Source: an uncultured Planctomycetaceae bacterium
GTDB taxonomy: Bacteria > Planctomycetota > Planctomycetia > Pirellulales > UBA1268
Assembly (NCBI GenBank): GCA_903885565.1
Contig: CAISJI010000168.1
Span: forward strand, 1 to 58,129
Reading direction: 5' to 3'
Length of the DNA stretch: 58,129 nucleotides
Shown: piece after piece, positions 32,980-42,702 of the stretch
How positions within the stretch are numbered: the first letter of the stretch is position 1
How the letters are laid out: every line of letters starts with the position of its first letter
Program-made: the position numbers and the translations under genes
Notes under the pieces: model-generated
Told to the model about the DNA's origin: nothing
The model's database searches: none
Seen by the model: only the letters and a program-made list of their open reading frames with translations

Positions 32980-33831
32980 ATGGTTTCGATCGGTCTGCCT
33001 GGTGGCGAGCAGGTGCGCGACATGCTCGCGGCGCAGGCTGCCAAGGCCGGAGGAGGATTCATATTCAAGGGGCCCGCGCAGCCGGTGCTTTCCAGCGGCT
33101 TCCGGACGCTCGACAGGCTCTTGCCGGCAGGGGGTGTGCGGCGGGGCAGTTTGCTGGAGTGGCTGGCAGCCACTGAGGCATCCGGAGCTGCGGCGCTTGC
33201 GTGTGCGGTGGCCTGCCGGATGGCTGCAACACCGGCTGGGGGGGCGATTCTCGTCGTTGACCGTCGCGGCCTGTTTCATCCCCCGGCCGTGCTGCCCTGG
33301 CTGGAGGAGGCCTGCGGTGGGCGTGGTGAGGCATTGGCAGGGAGGCTTGTGGTGGCCCGCCCGAATCGTGACGACGATGAAGTTTGGGCGATCGATCAGG
33401 CCCTGCGCTGCGCAGGGGTGGCAGCTGTGGTGGCGTGGCCCCAGCGGGTCCACCCCACGGCGATGCGCCGTTGGCAGTTGGCAGCCAAGGCTGGCGGTGC
33501 TGTGGGGCTGTTGGTCAGGCCGCAGGCGGCCCAGCGGGAATCGTCGTGGGCCGAGGCGCGGGTGCGCGTTTCGGGGGCTCTTGAGGGGGGCAGAACCGAC
33601 AGCCTGTCGCTGCGCCGCTTGCGACTGGCGCTGGTGGGCGGCCCGTGGTTGGGCGCGGGCCACATGGAGGAACGCACGGCCGACATCGTGCTCGATCTAG
33701 CCCGGGGCCGCGACGGGGCGCTGCCAGAGCGCGACGGGGCGCTGCCAGAGCGCGACGGGGCGCTGCTGCGATCATTGCCGCAGCAGGGAGCCGCGCAGCG
33801 GGAAGGGAAGGCCGTATGCCGCGCATCATGA
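32980..33831 (+). CDS. imuA: ImuA, RecA-like accessory factor of SOS mutagenesis
   Basis: First gene of the DNA damage-inducible mutasome; ImuA proteins are RecA/SulA-like and help load ImuB and DnaE2. The 283-residue product has a RecA-like core: SSGFRTLDRLLPAGGVRRGSLLE, a hydrophobic strand GAILVVDRRGLFHPPAVLPW and WAIDQALRCAGVAAVVAW. The Walker A region is degenerate, as common in ImuA. The C-terminus contains a duplicated RDGALPE segment from a 21-bp tandem repeat. GGGAG lies eight bases before ATG 32980. It overlaps imuB by 16 bases. A promoter with an SOS-box-like palindrome lies upstream. Confidence 0.85.
   Translation: MVSIGLPGGEQVRDMLAAQAAKAGGGFIFKGPAQPVLSSGFRTLDRLLPAGGVRRGSLLEWLAATEASGAAALACAVACRMAATPAGGAILVVDRRGLFHPPAVLPWLEEACGGRGEALAGRLVVARPNRDDDEVWAIDQALRCAGVAAVVAWPQRVHPTAMRRWQLAAKAGGAVGLLVRPQAAQRESSWAEARVRVSGALEGGRTDSLSLRRLRLALVGGPWLGAGHMEERTADIVLDLARGRDGALPERDGALPERDGALLRSLPQQGAAQREGKAVCRAS
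33709..33763 (+). repeat. 21-bp tandem repeat at the imuA 3' end
   Basis: Two perfect units (33709-33729 and 33730-33750, beginning CGCGACGGGGCGCTGCCAGA) and a partial third. They encode RDGALPE repeats in frame near the ImuA C-terminus. Confidence 0.85.
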
Positions 33832-35552
33832 CGATCTGGCTGCCGCGGTGGCCGGTGCAGCGGAGGCTGCGCGAAAGCCCGGAGCTGCGGCATGCGCCGC
33901 TCTTTGTCTGTCGCCATGAGCCGCGCGGCGTGATGCGGGTGGTGGCCTGGGCGTGGGCGGTGCCGGCACCGGGGGAATCGGGGGCAGCCCGCTCCCGGTC
34001 GCGGCCAGCCGAGCGGGGACGGCCGGCGGCGCGGATCGTGGCGGGGATGTCGCTGGCGGAGGCGCTGGCCGTGCTGGCGCAAAGCGATGGCTCCCGCGCC
34101 TGCCACCGTGCTGAAATTGTGGCGGATGATCCCGTTGCCGATCGGGAGGGGATCGAAGAGGTGGCCCGCTGGTGTCGGCGGTTTGCCCCCCTGGTGGCCG
34201 TTGAATCTGCCGAGCGACCGGAATGCGTGCATGTGGATGTGACCGGCACGGCCGAGTTCTTTGGCGGCGAGGAGACGCTGGTGCGCACCGCCGTGTGGAC
34301 GCTGCAGGCCCGCGGCATCCATGCGCGGGCCGCGATCGCCGACACCATCGGGGCCGGCTGGGCCGCCGCCCGGCATACCGATTTCAGGCCCCCCTCTGCT
34401 GGTCAGCCTGCTCCGCCAGCCCGGCACCAGCGCTGTGCGATTGTGCCCCCCGCTGACCAGATGGCGGCGCTGGCACATCTGCCGGCCGCGGCCCTGCGTT
34501 TGGAGGGGGATTGTCTGGCCCGCCTGCGCGAGGTGGGAGTCGACACGATCGGCGGAGTCGGAAAGTTGCCGCGGAAAAGCCTCACATCGCGGTTTGGTCC
34601 GCAGCTGGCCCGCCGGCTGGCGCAGTGTTCCGGCACGCTGGCCGAGCCCTTGGAGACGCCCTGCGGCGGGGAATTGCCGCAGGCTTCCCAGGCGTTTGAT
34701 TTCCCGCTGCTGCTGCGCGACTTGACACAGGAGTCGCTTGGGGCGCTCGTGCAGAGGCTTGTGGAGGCCTGCATGGCCCCCCTGGCTGCCGCCGGCAAGG
34801 GGGTGACTGCCCTCCAGGTGCGTCTGGAATCGAGCCGTTCTCGGGCCGGTCAAAAGGGGGCTCAGGAGGGGGCCAGGGAGGCCTGCCCACCAACGGTGAT
34901 TGATGTGGGGCTCTTTCGTCCCAGCGCCGCGGTGGGGCATCTGGCCGAATTGATTCGGCTGCGAATGGCCCGCGCCCACCTGCCCCGTGAGATCAGCGGC
35001 ATTGTGGTCGATGTGGTGGCGGTTGGCCCTGTTGCCGCCCGGCAGCGGATGCTGTTTGGCGAGGTCGCGGAGGCGACCGCTTCGCAGGTGGGACTGCTGT
35101 TGGATCGGTTGTCGGGGCGACTGGGGCGCAGCGCCGTCTTCGAGCCGAAGCTCCTGGCCGATGCGCAGCCGGAGCATGCCTGGCTGGCGGTGCCGCCGGC
35201 CGTCAGCGGTCGCCTGCCGGCGGGGGGCAGGCAGGTGTCAAAAACGCGCGCTTGCGGGCTGCCGGCCGGCGGTCGTTTTCCCGAGCGGCGGCCGATCTGT
35301 CTGCTGCCGCGGCCGGTCAGGCTGGAGGCCGTGGCGGTGGTGCCGGATGGACCTCCCGTGCGGTTTCAATATGAAGGCCAGACGCACCACATTGCACAGG
35401 CCCGGGGGCCGGAACGCATCGAGACAGCCTGGTGGCGGGGGCCTTGCGTGCGGCGGGATTACTACGTTGTCGATACGTCCGCTGGCGATCGCTATTGGCT
35501 GTTTCGGCGGCTGCAGGATGGGGGCTGGTTTCTGCACGGCCGATTTGCCTGA
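33816..35552 (+). CDS. imuB: ImuB, catalytically inactive Y-family polymerase homologue
   Basis: Hub protein of the ImuA-ImuB-DnaE2 mutasome that bridges the polymerase to the beta clamp. The 578-residue product has Y-family architecture: an N-terminal palm (IMTIWLPRWPVQRRL), VHVDVTGTAEFFGGEETL, the helix-hairpin region LREVGVDTIGGVGKLPRKSL, and a little-finger-like and C-terminal part. The DxD-type catalytic start of true polymerases (DMDAFFAS) is replaced by IWLPRWPVQ, the usual ImuB change. ATG 33816 has AAGGGAAGG upstream; ATG 33828 would give an ATGA overlap with the imuA stop and is the alternative. Confidence 0.88.
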   Translation: MPRIMTIWLPRWPVQRRLRESPELRHAPLFVCRHEPRGVMRVVAWAWAVPAPGESGAARSRSRPAERGRPAARIVAGMSLAEALAVLAQSDGSRACHRAEIVADDPVADREGIEEVARWCRRFAPLVAVESAERPECVHVDVTGTAEFFGGEETLVRTAVWTLQARGIHARAAIADTIGAGWAAARHTDFRPPSAGQPAPPARHQRCAIVPPADQMAALAHLPAAALRLEGDCLARLREVGVDTIGGVGKLPRKSLTSRFGPQLARRLAQCSGTLAEPLETPCGGELPQASQAFDFPLLLRDLTQESLGALVQRLVEACMAPLAAAGKGVTALQVRLESSRSRAGQKGAQEGAREACPPTVIDVGLFRPSAAVGHLAELIRLRMARAHLPREISGIVVDVVAVGPVAARQRMLFGEVAEATASQVGLLLDRLSGRLGRSAVFEPKLLADAQPEHAWLAVPPAVSGRLPAGGRQVSKTRACGLPAGGRFPERRPICLLPRPVRLEAVAVVPDGPPVRFQYEGQTHHIAQARGPERIETAWWRGPCVRRDYYVVDTSAGDRYWLFRRLQDGGWFLHGRFA

Positions 35553-35595
35553 CGGGGGGCTGGTTTTGTATTCCAATCAACGGGAGCCACAGCAC

Positions 35596-38500
35596 ATGGC
35601 AGCGACAGAGGAGCCGGAGTATGCCGAACTGCATTGCACGAGCAACTTTTCATTTTTGCAGGGAGCATCGCATCCCGATGAGCTGATTCTCAGAGCTCAG
35701 TCACTGGGCTACTCGGCACTTGCCATCACCGATTCCTCGACCCTGGCAGGGATCGTGCGGGCGCATGGAGCCGCCAAGCAGGTTGGCCTCAAACTCGTGG
35801 TTGGGGCGGCGCTCGATCCGGTCGGGATGGCGCCGCTTGTCGTCTGGGCGACCAACCGCGTGGGATATGCCAATCTCTGCCGGCTGCTGACGCGCGGCTA
35901 TGCTGCCGCAGAAACCGCCGGCAGGTGCGTGCTGACGGCAGACGATGTGGCGGCCCATGCTCCGGGCCTGCTGGCCGGCGTGCCTCTGGCCCGACTGGAG
36001 ACCGACGGGGGAGAGGCCGGCGGAGATGGGGCCGCTGCGGCGGTGCTTGAGTGGCGCGAGCTGTTTGGCGATCGGCTCTCCTGTCTGGCCGAGGTGGCCT
36101 GCGCGGGGGATGATGAGGACCGCCTGCAGCAGTTTGCTCGGTGGGCCCGGCAGGCGCGGGTGCCGATCGTGGCGGCGGGGGATGTGCGCTACCACGCCCG
36201 GGGCAGGATGCCGCTGTTTGATGCCCTCTGTGCGGTGCGGTGTGGCGCGACTGTCGAGGAGGTGCGCGGACGCCTGCTTGCCAACGGTGAGCGGCATCTC
36301 CACCGGCGGCAGCAGATTGCCGAGCGGTTTGCCGCGCTGCCGGGGGCGGTGGAGCGGTCGGCAGAGATCGCCAGGCAGTGCACGTTTTCGCTCGACGAAC
36401 TGCGCTATGAATATCCCGATGCTGCACTGCCGGCCGGGCGGACGCCGCAGGAGCATCTGGCGCAGCTGGCCTGGAATGGGGCTGCCAAACGCTATCCCGA
36501 GGGCATTCCCGCCAAGGTGCAGGGGTTGCTTGCCCATGAGTTGTCGCTGGTGGTGGAGCTGGGCTATGAGGCCTATTTTCTCACGGTGTTTGATCTGGTG
36601 CGGTTTGCCCGGAGGCGGGGCATCCTCTGCCAGGGGCGGGGATCGGCTGCCAACTCGGCGATCTGCTACTGCCTGGGGATCACGTCGGTCGATCCGGCCC
36701 GGACGGGCGTGCTCTTCGAGCGGTTCATCAGTCGGGAGCGGCGCGAGGCCCCCGATATCGACATCGATTTCGAGCACAGCCGCCGCGAGGAGGTGATTCA
36801 GTACATCTACGACACCTACGGCCGGTCACGCGCTGCGATGACGGCGGAGGTGATCTCCTACCGCCTCCGTTCGGCGGTGCGCGACATGGGAAAGGTGCTG
36901 AGGCTCTCGCTCGACCGCGTGGCCACTGTGGCCGACGTGCTCGATGTGGGTGATCGGATCGACACCCTGCCAGCCCGGCTGGCCGAGGCCGGCCTCGATC
37001 CCGCCGAGGAAACCTGCCAGCGGCTGTGCACCCTCGTCGGCCAGTTGATCGGCTTTCCGCGGCATCTGGGGCAGCATGTCGGCGGCATGGTGATGACGCG
37101 GGGAGACCTGTGCGAATTGGTGCCGATCCAGCCGGCGGCGATGGACGGCCGCACCATCGTGCAGTGGGACAAGAACGATCTGGATGAACTGGGGATTCTC
37201 AAGGTCGATTGCCTGGCGCTGGGGATGCTGTCGGCGATCCGCCGGGCCTTCGATCTGGTGGAGGCATCCGGTGGGGAGAAACTCACGCTGGCCACGGTGC
37301 CGGCAGAGGATCCGGCCGTCTACGAGATGGTGTCGCGGGCCGACACGGTGGGGGTGTTTCAGATCGAGAGCCGGGCGCAGATGAGCATGTTGCCCCGACT
37401 CAAGCCCCGCTGCTTCTATGATCTGGTGATTGAGGTGGCAATCGTCCGTCCCGGCCCCATTCAAGGGGATATGGTGCATCCCTACCTCCGCCGCAGGAGC
37501 GGCGAGGAACCGGTGAGCTATCCCAACGAAGCGATTCGCGAGGTATTGGAAAAGACGCTCGGTGTGCCGCTGTTTCAGGAGCAGGCGATGCGCTTGGCGG
37601 TGGTGGCTGCAGGCTTCACTCCCGGTGAGGCCGACCAGCTCCGCCGGGCCATGGGAGCCTGGCGCCGGCCGGGGGTGATCGATGCGTTTCACAAGAAGCT
37701 GGTGGCAGGGATGCTCGCCCGGGGGCTCTCGGCCGAGTTTGCCGAGCGCGTGTTTTTGCAGATCCGCGGCTTTGGCGAGTATGGCTTTCCGGAATCGCAT
37801 GCCGCCAGCTTCGCGCTGCTGGTGTATGTATCGGCATGGCTGAAATGCCATCATCCGGCCGCCTTCACCGCGGCCCTGCTCGGCAGCCAACCGATGGGAT
37901 TTTATGCCCCGGCCCAGTTGGTGCGGGATGCCCGGGCGCATGGCGTGACGGTGTTGCCAGTGGATGTGAATGCCAGCCAGCGGCAGGCGGTTTTGGAGCG
38001 ACCGATGCGGTTGGAAGGTGGCGGGAGTGAGGCGGGAAAACTGGCTGTTCGGCTGGGGCTGGAGCAGGTGTATGGCCTCGGCACAGCGGCCGGAGAACGG
38101 TTGGTGGAAGCCCGGCGGACCGGTCCGTTTCGGTCGCTGAGCGATCTGGCCCGGCGGGCCCAATTCGGCCAGACGGAACTGTTGCATCTGGCCCGGTCCG
38201 GAGCGTGTGCCTCGTTGGGCCTCGAGCGGCGACGGGCAGTGTGGGAGGCGCTGCGGGGCTTCGACCGGCCAGGGAGCCTGCCGCTTCTGGATGGGCTGGA
38301 GGATGAGGATGCAGCCGAGGATGGAATGCTCCCCAACACGACGCGTCAGGAGGAGGTGCTGGCCGATTATCAGACCAGCGGCCTTTCGCTGGAGGCACAC
38401 CCGCTGCACTTTGAGCGGGAGAGGCTGGCCCGGCAAGGGGTGCTCACCGCAGCGGCGGCCGCTGCGGCCCCAGAGGGGCGTCGCGTGCGGGTGGCCGGCA

Positions 38501-38811
38501 TCGTGCTGACGCGGCAGCGCCCTTCCACAGCCCACGGGATCATTTTTCTGACCATCGAGGACGAAACCGGTTCGGCCAATATCATCGTGCGGCAGGATGT
38601 GTGGCAGGAGGCGGAACCAGGGGGCCGGCGGGCGGTGGTGCAGGTGGTGCAGGGGCGCATTCAGCGGCGCGGCGCCGTGGTGCATATTCTGGCCACAAAG
38701 CTGGAGGCGTGGGAGGCTGCCGGCGCGATGGCCGGCGAAGCGGGATGGAATGAGGCAGACCCCTCCGCGCCGCCGCCATCGCTGCCGAGAATGTCGCGCG
38801 ATTTTTGTTAG
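35596..38811 (+). CDS. dnaE2: Error-prone DNA polymerase III alpha subunit DnaE2
   Basis: Translesion C-family DNA polymerase acting with ImuA and ImuB after DNA damage. The 1071-residue product has an N-terminal PHP domain (AELHCTSNFSFLQGASHPDELI, ITDSSTLAGIVRAH). The palm has catalytic aspartates in PDIDIDFEH (about residues 386-394), and a third acidic residue is expected in the KVDCLALGML region. Fingers and helix-hairpin-helix regions follow, then a C-terminal OB fold (VRVAGIVLTRQRPSTAHGIIFLTIEDETG). The length is shorter than replicative DnaE1, as expected for DnaE2. GGGAG lies ten bases before ATG 35596, 43 bases after imuB. Confidence 0.95.
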   Translation: MAATEEPEYAELHCTSNFSFLQGASHPDELILRAQSLGYSALAITDSSTLAGIVRAHGAAKQVGLKLVVGAALDPVGMAPLVVWATNRVGYANLCRLLTRGYAAAETAGRCVLTADDVAAHAPGLLAGVPLARLETDGGEAGGDGAAAAVLEWRELFGDRLSCLAEVACAGDDEDRLQQFARWARQARVPIVAAGDVRYHARGRMPLFDALCAVRCGATVEEVRGRLLANGERHLHRRQQIAERFAALPGAVERSAEIARQCTFSLDELRYEYPDAALPAGRTPQEHLAQLAWNGAAKRYPEGIPAKVQGLLAHELSLVVELGYEAYFLTVFDLVRFARRRGILCQGRGSAANSAICYCLGITSVDPARTGVLFERFISRERREAPDIDIDFEHSRREEVIQYIYDTYGRSRAAMTAEVISYRLRSAVRDMGKVLRLSLDRVATVADVLDVGDRIDTLPARLAEAGLDPAEETCQRLCTLVGQLIGFPRHLGQHVGGMVMTRGDLCELVPIQPAAMDGRTIVQWDKNDLDELGILKVDCLALGMLSAIRRAFDLVEASGGEKLTLATVPAEDPAVYEMVSRADTVGVFQIESRAQMSMLPRLKPRCFYDLVIEVAIVRPGPIQGDMVHPYLRRRSGEEPVSYPNEAIREVLEKTLGVPLFQEQAMRLAVVAAGFTPGEADQLRRAMGAWRRPGVIDAFHKKLVAGMLARGLSAEFAERVFLQIRGFGEYGFPESHAASFALLVYVSAWLKCHHPAAFTAALLGSQPMGFYAPAQLVRDARAHGVTVLPVDVNASQRQAVLERPMRLEGGGSEAGKLAVRLGLEQVYGLGTAAGERLVEARRTGPFRSLSDLARRAQFGQTELLHLARSGACASLGLERRRAVWEALRGFDRPGSLPLLDGLEDEDAAEDGMLPNTTRQEEVLADYQTSGLSLEAHPLHFERERLARQGVLTAAAAAAAPEGRRVRVAGIVLTRQRPSTAHGIIFLTIEDETGSANIIVRQDVWQEAEPGGRRAVVQVVQGRIQRRGAVVHILATKLEAWEAAGAMAGEAGWNEADPSAPPPSLPRMSRDFC

Positions 38812-38914
38812 CAGCCCGCCAGCCAGCGCCAGGCTCCCGCCCGATCCCGGTTTTTCCACGGCCTCTGTTTGGGCTGGTTTGGCAGCGGCATCGACTTGCC
38901 TTAGAACAAACTGC

Positions 38915-39853
38915 ATGACACCTCATCCCCCCTCCCCTGCCGCCCCCTCCGGCCCCGTGCTCCAAACCAATTTGGGCATCGGTCCACTCCATCGTGGCAA
39001 GGTGCGCGACTGCTACGAGCTCGGCGACAGAATGCTGATTGTCAGCACCGACCGCATCAGTGCCTTCGATTGGGTGCTCCCCACGCCAATTCCCGACAAG
39101 GGACGCCTGCTCACGAGCATCTCGGCCTTTTGGTTTGCCCGCCTGGCAGCCGGTGCTGATCCCATCGCCCACCATCTTCTCGCCACCGACATCGATGGAA
39201 TGGATCTGCCGCTGGGGCCCGATCGCGCAGCTTTGCGGGGCCGTTCGATGCTTGTGCGCCGCACGCAGGTGATCCCGTTTGAATGCGTGGTGCGCGGACG
39301 GTTGGCTGGTTCGGGCTGGAGCGAATATGAGCGGAGTGGCACCGTCTGCGGAGTCGGGCTTCCCCAGGGGCTCGCGCCCGGGGATCGGCTTCCCGTGCCG
39401 ATCTTCACGCCGGCCACCAAGGCCGCCACGGGCCATGACGAAAACGTGTCGCTGGAGGTGATGGCCGGCAGCATCGGCCGCGAACTGGCCGAAACGCTCC
39501 GTGACAAAAGTCTGGAGGTTTTTGCGCGGGGGGCGGCCCATGCGGAACGCTGCGGGATCATCCTCGCCGACACCAAGTTTGAATGGGGGATCGCCCCGGA
39601 CGGCCGCCTGCTGCTCATCGACGAGGTGCTCACCCCCGACAGTTCGCGATTCTGGCCGGCAGCCCCGGGGGCGCCCGGGACGATCCCCGCCTCGTTCGAC
39701 AAGCAGTTTGTGCGCGACTGGCTGGAATCCTCCGGGTGGGACAAGTCGAGCCCCCCCCCTGGCTTGCCTGCCGACGTGGTGCGGCGCACGCGGGAAAAAT
39801 ACTGCGAAGCCTGCCGGTTATTGACCGGAATCCTGCCGGAAGGAGTGGGCTAA
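38915..39853 (+). CDS. purC: Phosphoribosylaminoimidazole-succinocarboxamide (SAICAR) synthase
   Basis: Joins CAIR and aspartate with ATP in de novo purine synthesis. The 312-residue product shows the family blocks HRGKVRDCYELGDRMLIVSTDRISAFDW, ECVVRGRLAGSGWSEY, GHDENVSLE, LADTKFEWG and IDEVLTPDSSRFW. The length is like the longer (yeast ADE1-type) members rather than the short 237-residue E. coli form. A weak promoter (TTGGCA, 16 bases, TTAGAA at 38879-38906) lies just before the ATG at 38915. It follows dnaE2 by about 100 bases but need not be in that operon. Confidence 0.95.
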   Translation: MTPHPPSPAAPSGPVLQTNLGIGPLHRGKVRDCYELGDRMLIVSTDRISAFDWVLPTPIPDKGRLLTSISAFWFARLAAGADPIAHHLLATDIDGMDLPLGPDRAALRGRSMLVRRTQVIPFECVVRGRLAGSGWSEYERSGTVCGVGLPQGLAPGDRLPVPIFTPATKAATGHDENVSLEVMAGSIGRELAETLRDKSLEVFARGAAHAERCGIILADTKFEWGIAPDGRLLLIDEVLTPDSSRFWPAAPGAPGTIPASFDKQFVRDWLESSGWDKSSPPPGLPADVVRRTREKYCEACRLLTGILPEGVG

Positions 39854-40025
39854 CGGCGGGTAGAATGCCCTATGGCCGACCGCTGGCCGCCACTAGAATC
39901 GGCCCCAGTCGGCAGTTTTTTCCAGGTGCGCTCGCGTAGGTTACCTTGGACTTCTGTCGCTGGCTATCGTTGGGGCAGTGCCCCTTTCTTCGCCCCATCC
40001 TGCTCCGTCTGCGTATTGACCCACC

Positions 40026-41165
40026 ATGCTGCGTTACTGGACTGCCGGTGAATCCCATGGCCCCGCTCTGCTGGCCCTGGTGGATGGTTTCCCCGCCGGG
40101 TTGACCGTCGACGCTGCGAGCATTGACGCCGAACTGGTGCGCCGACAGGGAGGCTATGGCCGTGGGGGCCGGCAGCGGATTGAGACCGATGCGGTGACGT
40201 TTCTTTCCGGATTGTGGCGGGGCGTCACGCTCGGAAGCCCGCTGGCACTGCAGGTGATCAACCGGGATGCCAAGCTGGAGAGGCTCGAGGAGGTCGATCG
40301 ACCGCGTCCCGGCCATGCCGATCTGCCGGGGGCGGTGAAGCATCTCGGCGGCGTGCGCGCAGTGTTGGAACGCGCCAGTGCCCGCGAGACCGCAGCCCGG
40401 GTGGCGGCCGGTGCTTTGGCGCGGCAACTCCTCTCGGTGTTTGGCATCGAGGTCGCTGGCTGGGTCACGGAGCTGGGCGATGTGGTGCTCGGCGGCCGCG
40501 AGGGGACGTTGGCAGAACTGCGACAGATCCGCGACTCAAGCGCCATCTATTCGCTCCATCCGCAGCGAGATGCCGAGGTGACCGAGCTGATCGACCGCGT
40601 CGGCAAGGAGGGGGATACCCTCGGCGGCGTGGTGGAGGTGCGCGTCGACGGGCTGCCGATCGGGTTGGGAACCCACGCCCAGTGGGACCGCAAGCTCGAT
40701 GGCCGGCTGGCGCAGGCCGTCATGGCAGTTCAGGCGATCAAGGGAGTGGAGATCGGGCTCGGTTTCGCGGCAGCCAGACGCCGCGGATCGCAGGTGCACG
40801 ATCCGATCCACTACGACGAGACGCGCCGTCATCAGGTCGATCTGGGATTCACCCGCCCCACCAACAACGCCGGCGGTTTGGAAGCAGGCATGACCAACGG
40901 CCAGCCGTTGGTGGTGCGAGCGGCGATGAAGCCGATCAGCACGCTGCGCAAGCCGCTGGAATCGGTAAACCTGCGCACCAAACACACGGAGGAAGCGGCC
41001 TACGAGCGCAGCGATGTGTGCGCTGTCAGTGCGGCGAGCGTGATCGTGGAGCATGTCGTGGCGTTTGAGGTTGCCGGGGCACTGGTGGACAAATTCGGCG
41101 GCGACAGTGTCGAGGAGATGCTGGCCCGCTGGGAGCTGTACCACACCCTGGCGCGGAGTCGGTAG
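40026..41165 (+). CDS. aroC: Chorismate synthase
   Basis: Last step of the shikimate pathway: EPSP to chorismate with reduced FMN. The 379-residue product has the three signatures GESHGPALLALVDGFPAGL, the GGRQRIETDAVTFLSG region and GEVG-type/Arg-rich C-terminal motifs ending in RSDVCAVSAASVIVEHVVAFEVA. Length is normal. The ATG at 40026 has no Shine-Dalgarno, and a promoter may lie very close. It is about 10 kb upstream of aroDE and aroK, so the pathway genes are near each other but not in one operon. Confidence 0.95.
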   Translation: MLRYWTAGESHGPALLALVDGFPAGLTVDAASIDAELVRRQGGYGRGGRQRIETDAVTFLSGLWRGVTLGSPLALQVINRDAKLERLEEVDRPRPGHADLPGAVKHLGGVRAVLERASARETAARVAAGALARQLLSVFGIEVAGWVTELGDVVLGGREGTLAELRQIRDSSAIYSLHPQRDAEVTELIDRVGKEGDTLGGVVEVRVDGLPIGLGTHAQWDRKLDGRLAQAVMAVQAIKGVEIGLGFAAARRRGSQVHDPIHYDETRRHQVDLGFTRPTNNAGGLEAGMTNGQPLVVRAAMKPISTLRKPLESVNLRTKHTEEAAYERSDVCAVSAASVIVEHVVAFEVAGALVDKFGGDSVEEMLARWELYHTLARSR

Positions 41166-41214
41166 CGGGCTGTCGTGGATGGGCGCGAAGCCGCTGGGCC
41201 GCGGAGATACAGGG

Positions 41215-42528
41215 ATGTTCATCGAACTCTCCGCCGGACGGATCCGGCTCGTTAGATCGCTCTTTCTGCTGCTGGGGCTCCTCCCCTGCCTGGTCCTGGC
41301 CGGCTGGGCTGGCTGGCGCCATAGCGGAGTCCATCGCGAAGGGTTCCAGCGGCACTGGCAGGAGACGCTGGGAGTGCCAGTGGCGATTGGGGCGGTCGAT
41401 CATCCCCGCCCAGGCGTCTTGCGGCTTCACCGGTTCCAAGTGCTCGCCGGGAATGGGGATGTGGTGGCTGATGTGCCGCTGGTGGAGGTGGAGCAATCGG
41501 GGGGTGAGGTCCGTCTGAGGATCGACTCGCTCGCCTGCACTCCGGAGGTGGCACTCTTTCTGGGGACGCTGGCCCGCCGGTGGCTGGAGCAGCCGCAGCG
41601 TGCCTCCCGGGCGTGCGTGATCGATGTGGCTCGCCTGCAGTTCTGCCCAGAGGAGACCGGGGCCCAATGGGGAGGGTCCGCGGAGGGGCTGCGCGTGGAA
41701 TGTGTCGCAGCCGAAGGCCAGCGGGCCATCCGTCTGAGTCGGCCGGCCAGTCCGGGCGAGGAGTTGCGGGTGCGATCTCTGGCGGAGCCCTCCGCAGGCT
41801 TTCCGACGAGACGCCTGGAGATCAGCGGATCTCTCGCCACTCCGCTGCCGCTGGATGTTCTCGCGGCTGCCGCCGATCTGCCCGGAGTGCGGGCCACGCT
41901 GGGCGCTGCCGCGCGGGTTCAAGGGAGCATCACCGCCAGTTCAGTCGGTGGGCGCTGGAGCGGCAGTGCAGCCGGGAGGATCGATCGCATCGACTTGGAG
42001 TGTTGCACCGCGGGGGTCACATTACGGGCCGCCGGGGAGGCGACGCTCGAATTCAACCGTCTTTCGTTTGCCGACAACCGCTTGTTGGAATGCCAGTGTG
42101 AGGCCACGGCAGCCCGTGGCACCGTCGGTCAGGCCGCGGTGAGGGCTCTGATGGATGGATTGGGCTGCCGCCGCGGGCCGGTCATGCCTGCCGCGGCCCG
42201 GGCCGACGCCCTCCCCTTTGAGTCGCTTCAGTGCACCCTCACGCTCGACGGCCGGGGCATGGTGGTGCGGACGAGGGGTTCCGGAGCGCCCGCCCCGATC
42301 CTGCTGTCTGAAGGAGCCCCCCTGCTCTACCCACCAGCCTCGATGATTCCCGCGGAACGGTTGGCCTGGGTGCTCTCGCCCGTTGGTCTGGCGGCGGTGC
42401 CAGCCTCGGCCATCAGTGCCCAGCTGATCTCTCTGCTCCCCGTGTCAGCAGTTCGCGAGGCGGGGGCCGCTGGTGGGCTGGAGCGGTCTCAAGTGGAGGG
42501 GCCCCGCCCATCTATGCCCCCTCGCTAG
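41215..42528 (+). CDS. Single-pass membrane protein, AsmA-like, unknown function
   Basis: The 437-residue product has one N-terminal transmembrane helix (about residues 13-32, SLFLLLGLLPCLVLAGWAGW). A long beta-rich extracytoplasmic region follows, with alternating short strands (VEVEQSGGEVRLRIDSL, GVTLRAAGEATLEF, LQCTLTLDGRGMVVRTRG) reminiscent of AsmA-like or intermembrane lipid-transfer proteins; that similarity is by pattern only. GGAGATACAGGG before ATG 41215 supports this start. It follows aroC by 49 bases and is probably co-transcribed. Confidence 0.65.
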   Translation: MFIELSAGRIRLVRSLFLLLGLLPCLVLAGWAGWRHSGVHREGFQRHWQETLGVPVAIGAVDHPRPGVLRLHRFQVLAGNGDVVADVPLVEVEQSGGEVRLRIDSLACTPEVALFLGTLARRWLEQPQRASRACVIDVARLQFCPEETGAQWGGSAEGLRVECVAAEGQRAIRLSRPASPGEELRVRSLAEPSAGFPTRRLEISGSLATPLPLDVLAAAADLPGVRATLGAAARVQGSITASSVGGRWSGSAAGRIDRIDLECCTAGVTLRAAGEATLEFNRLSFADNRLLECQCEATAARGTVGQAAVRALMDGLGCRRGPVMPAAARADALPFESLQCTLTLDGRGMVVRTRGSGAPAPILLSEGAPLLYPPASMIPAERLAWVLSPVGLAAVPASAISAQLISLLPVSAVREAGAAGGLERSQVEGPRPSMPPR

Positions 42529-42702
42529 AGGTATTTTTTTGGTTCTGCATGCTCATTCGGGGCTCCGCCACGAAATTTGACGAGTTTTTGACAGTGATTC
42601 GACCGGGGAATGACCAGCAAGTGCTGGCAAAATCGGAAAAAAACGCCACAGTATCGAAGTTGCTCCGCGCACCGCGCAGCAATCACCCAGGAAGGGATAC
42701 CC

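Noticed and set aside
33816-35552. Functional Y-family polymerase (DinB)
   Set aside because: The catalytic N-terminal acidic motif is missing and the gene lies between imuA and dnaE2, which identifies it as ImuB.
38850-38870. Possible further fragment of the structured repeat after dnaE2 (CCGTGGAAAAA on minus)
   Set aside because: Only about 11 bases match, with none of the downstream blocks; chance cannot be excluded.
36826-38916. Minus-strand open frame of about 700 codons opposite dnaE2
   Set aside because: Antisense shadow with non-protein-like composition; dnaE2 is certain on the plus strand.
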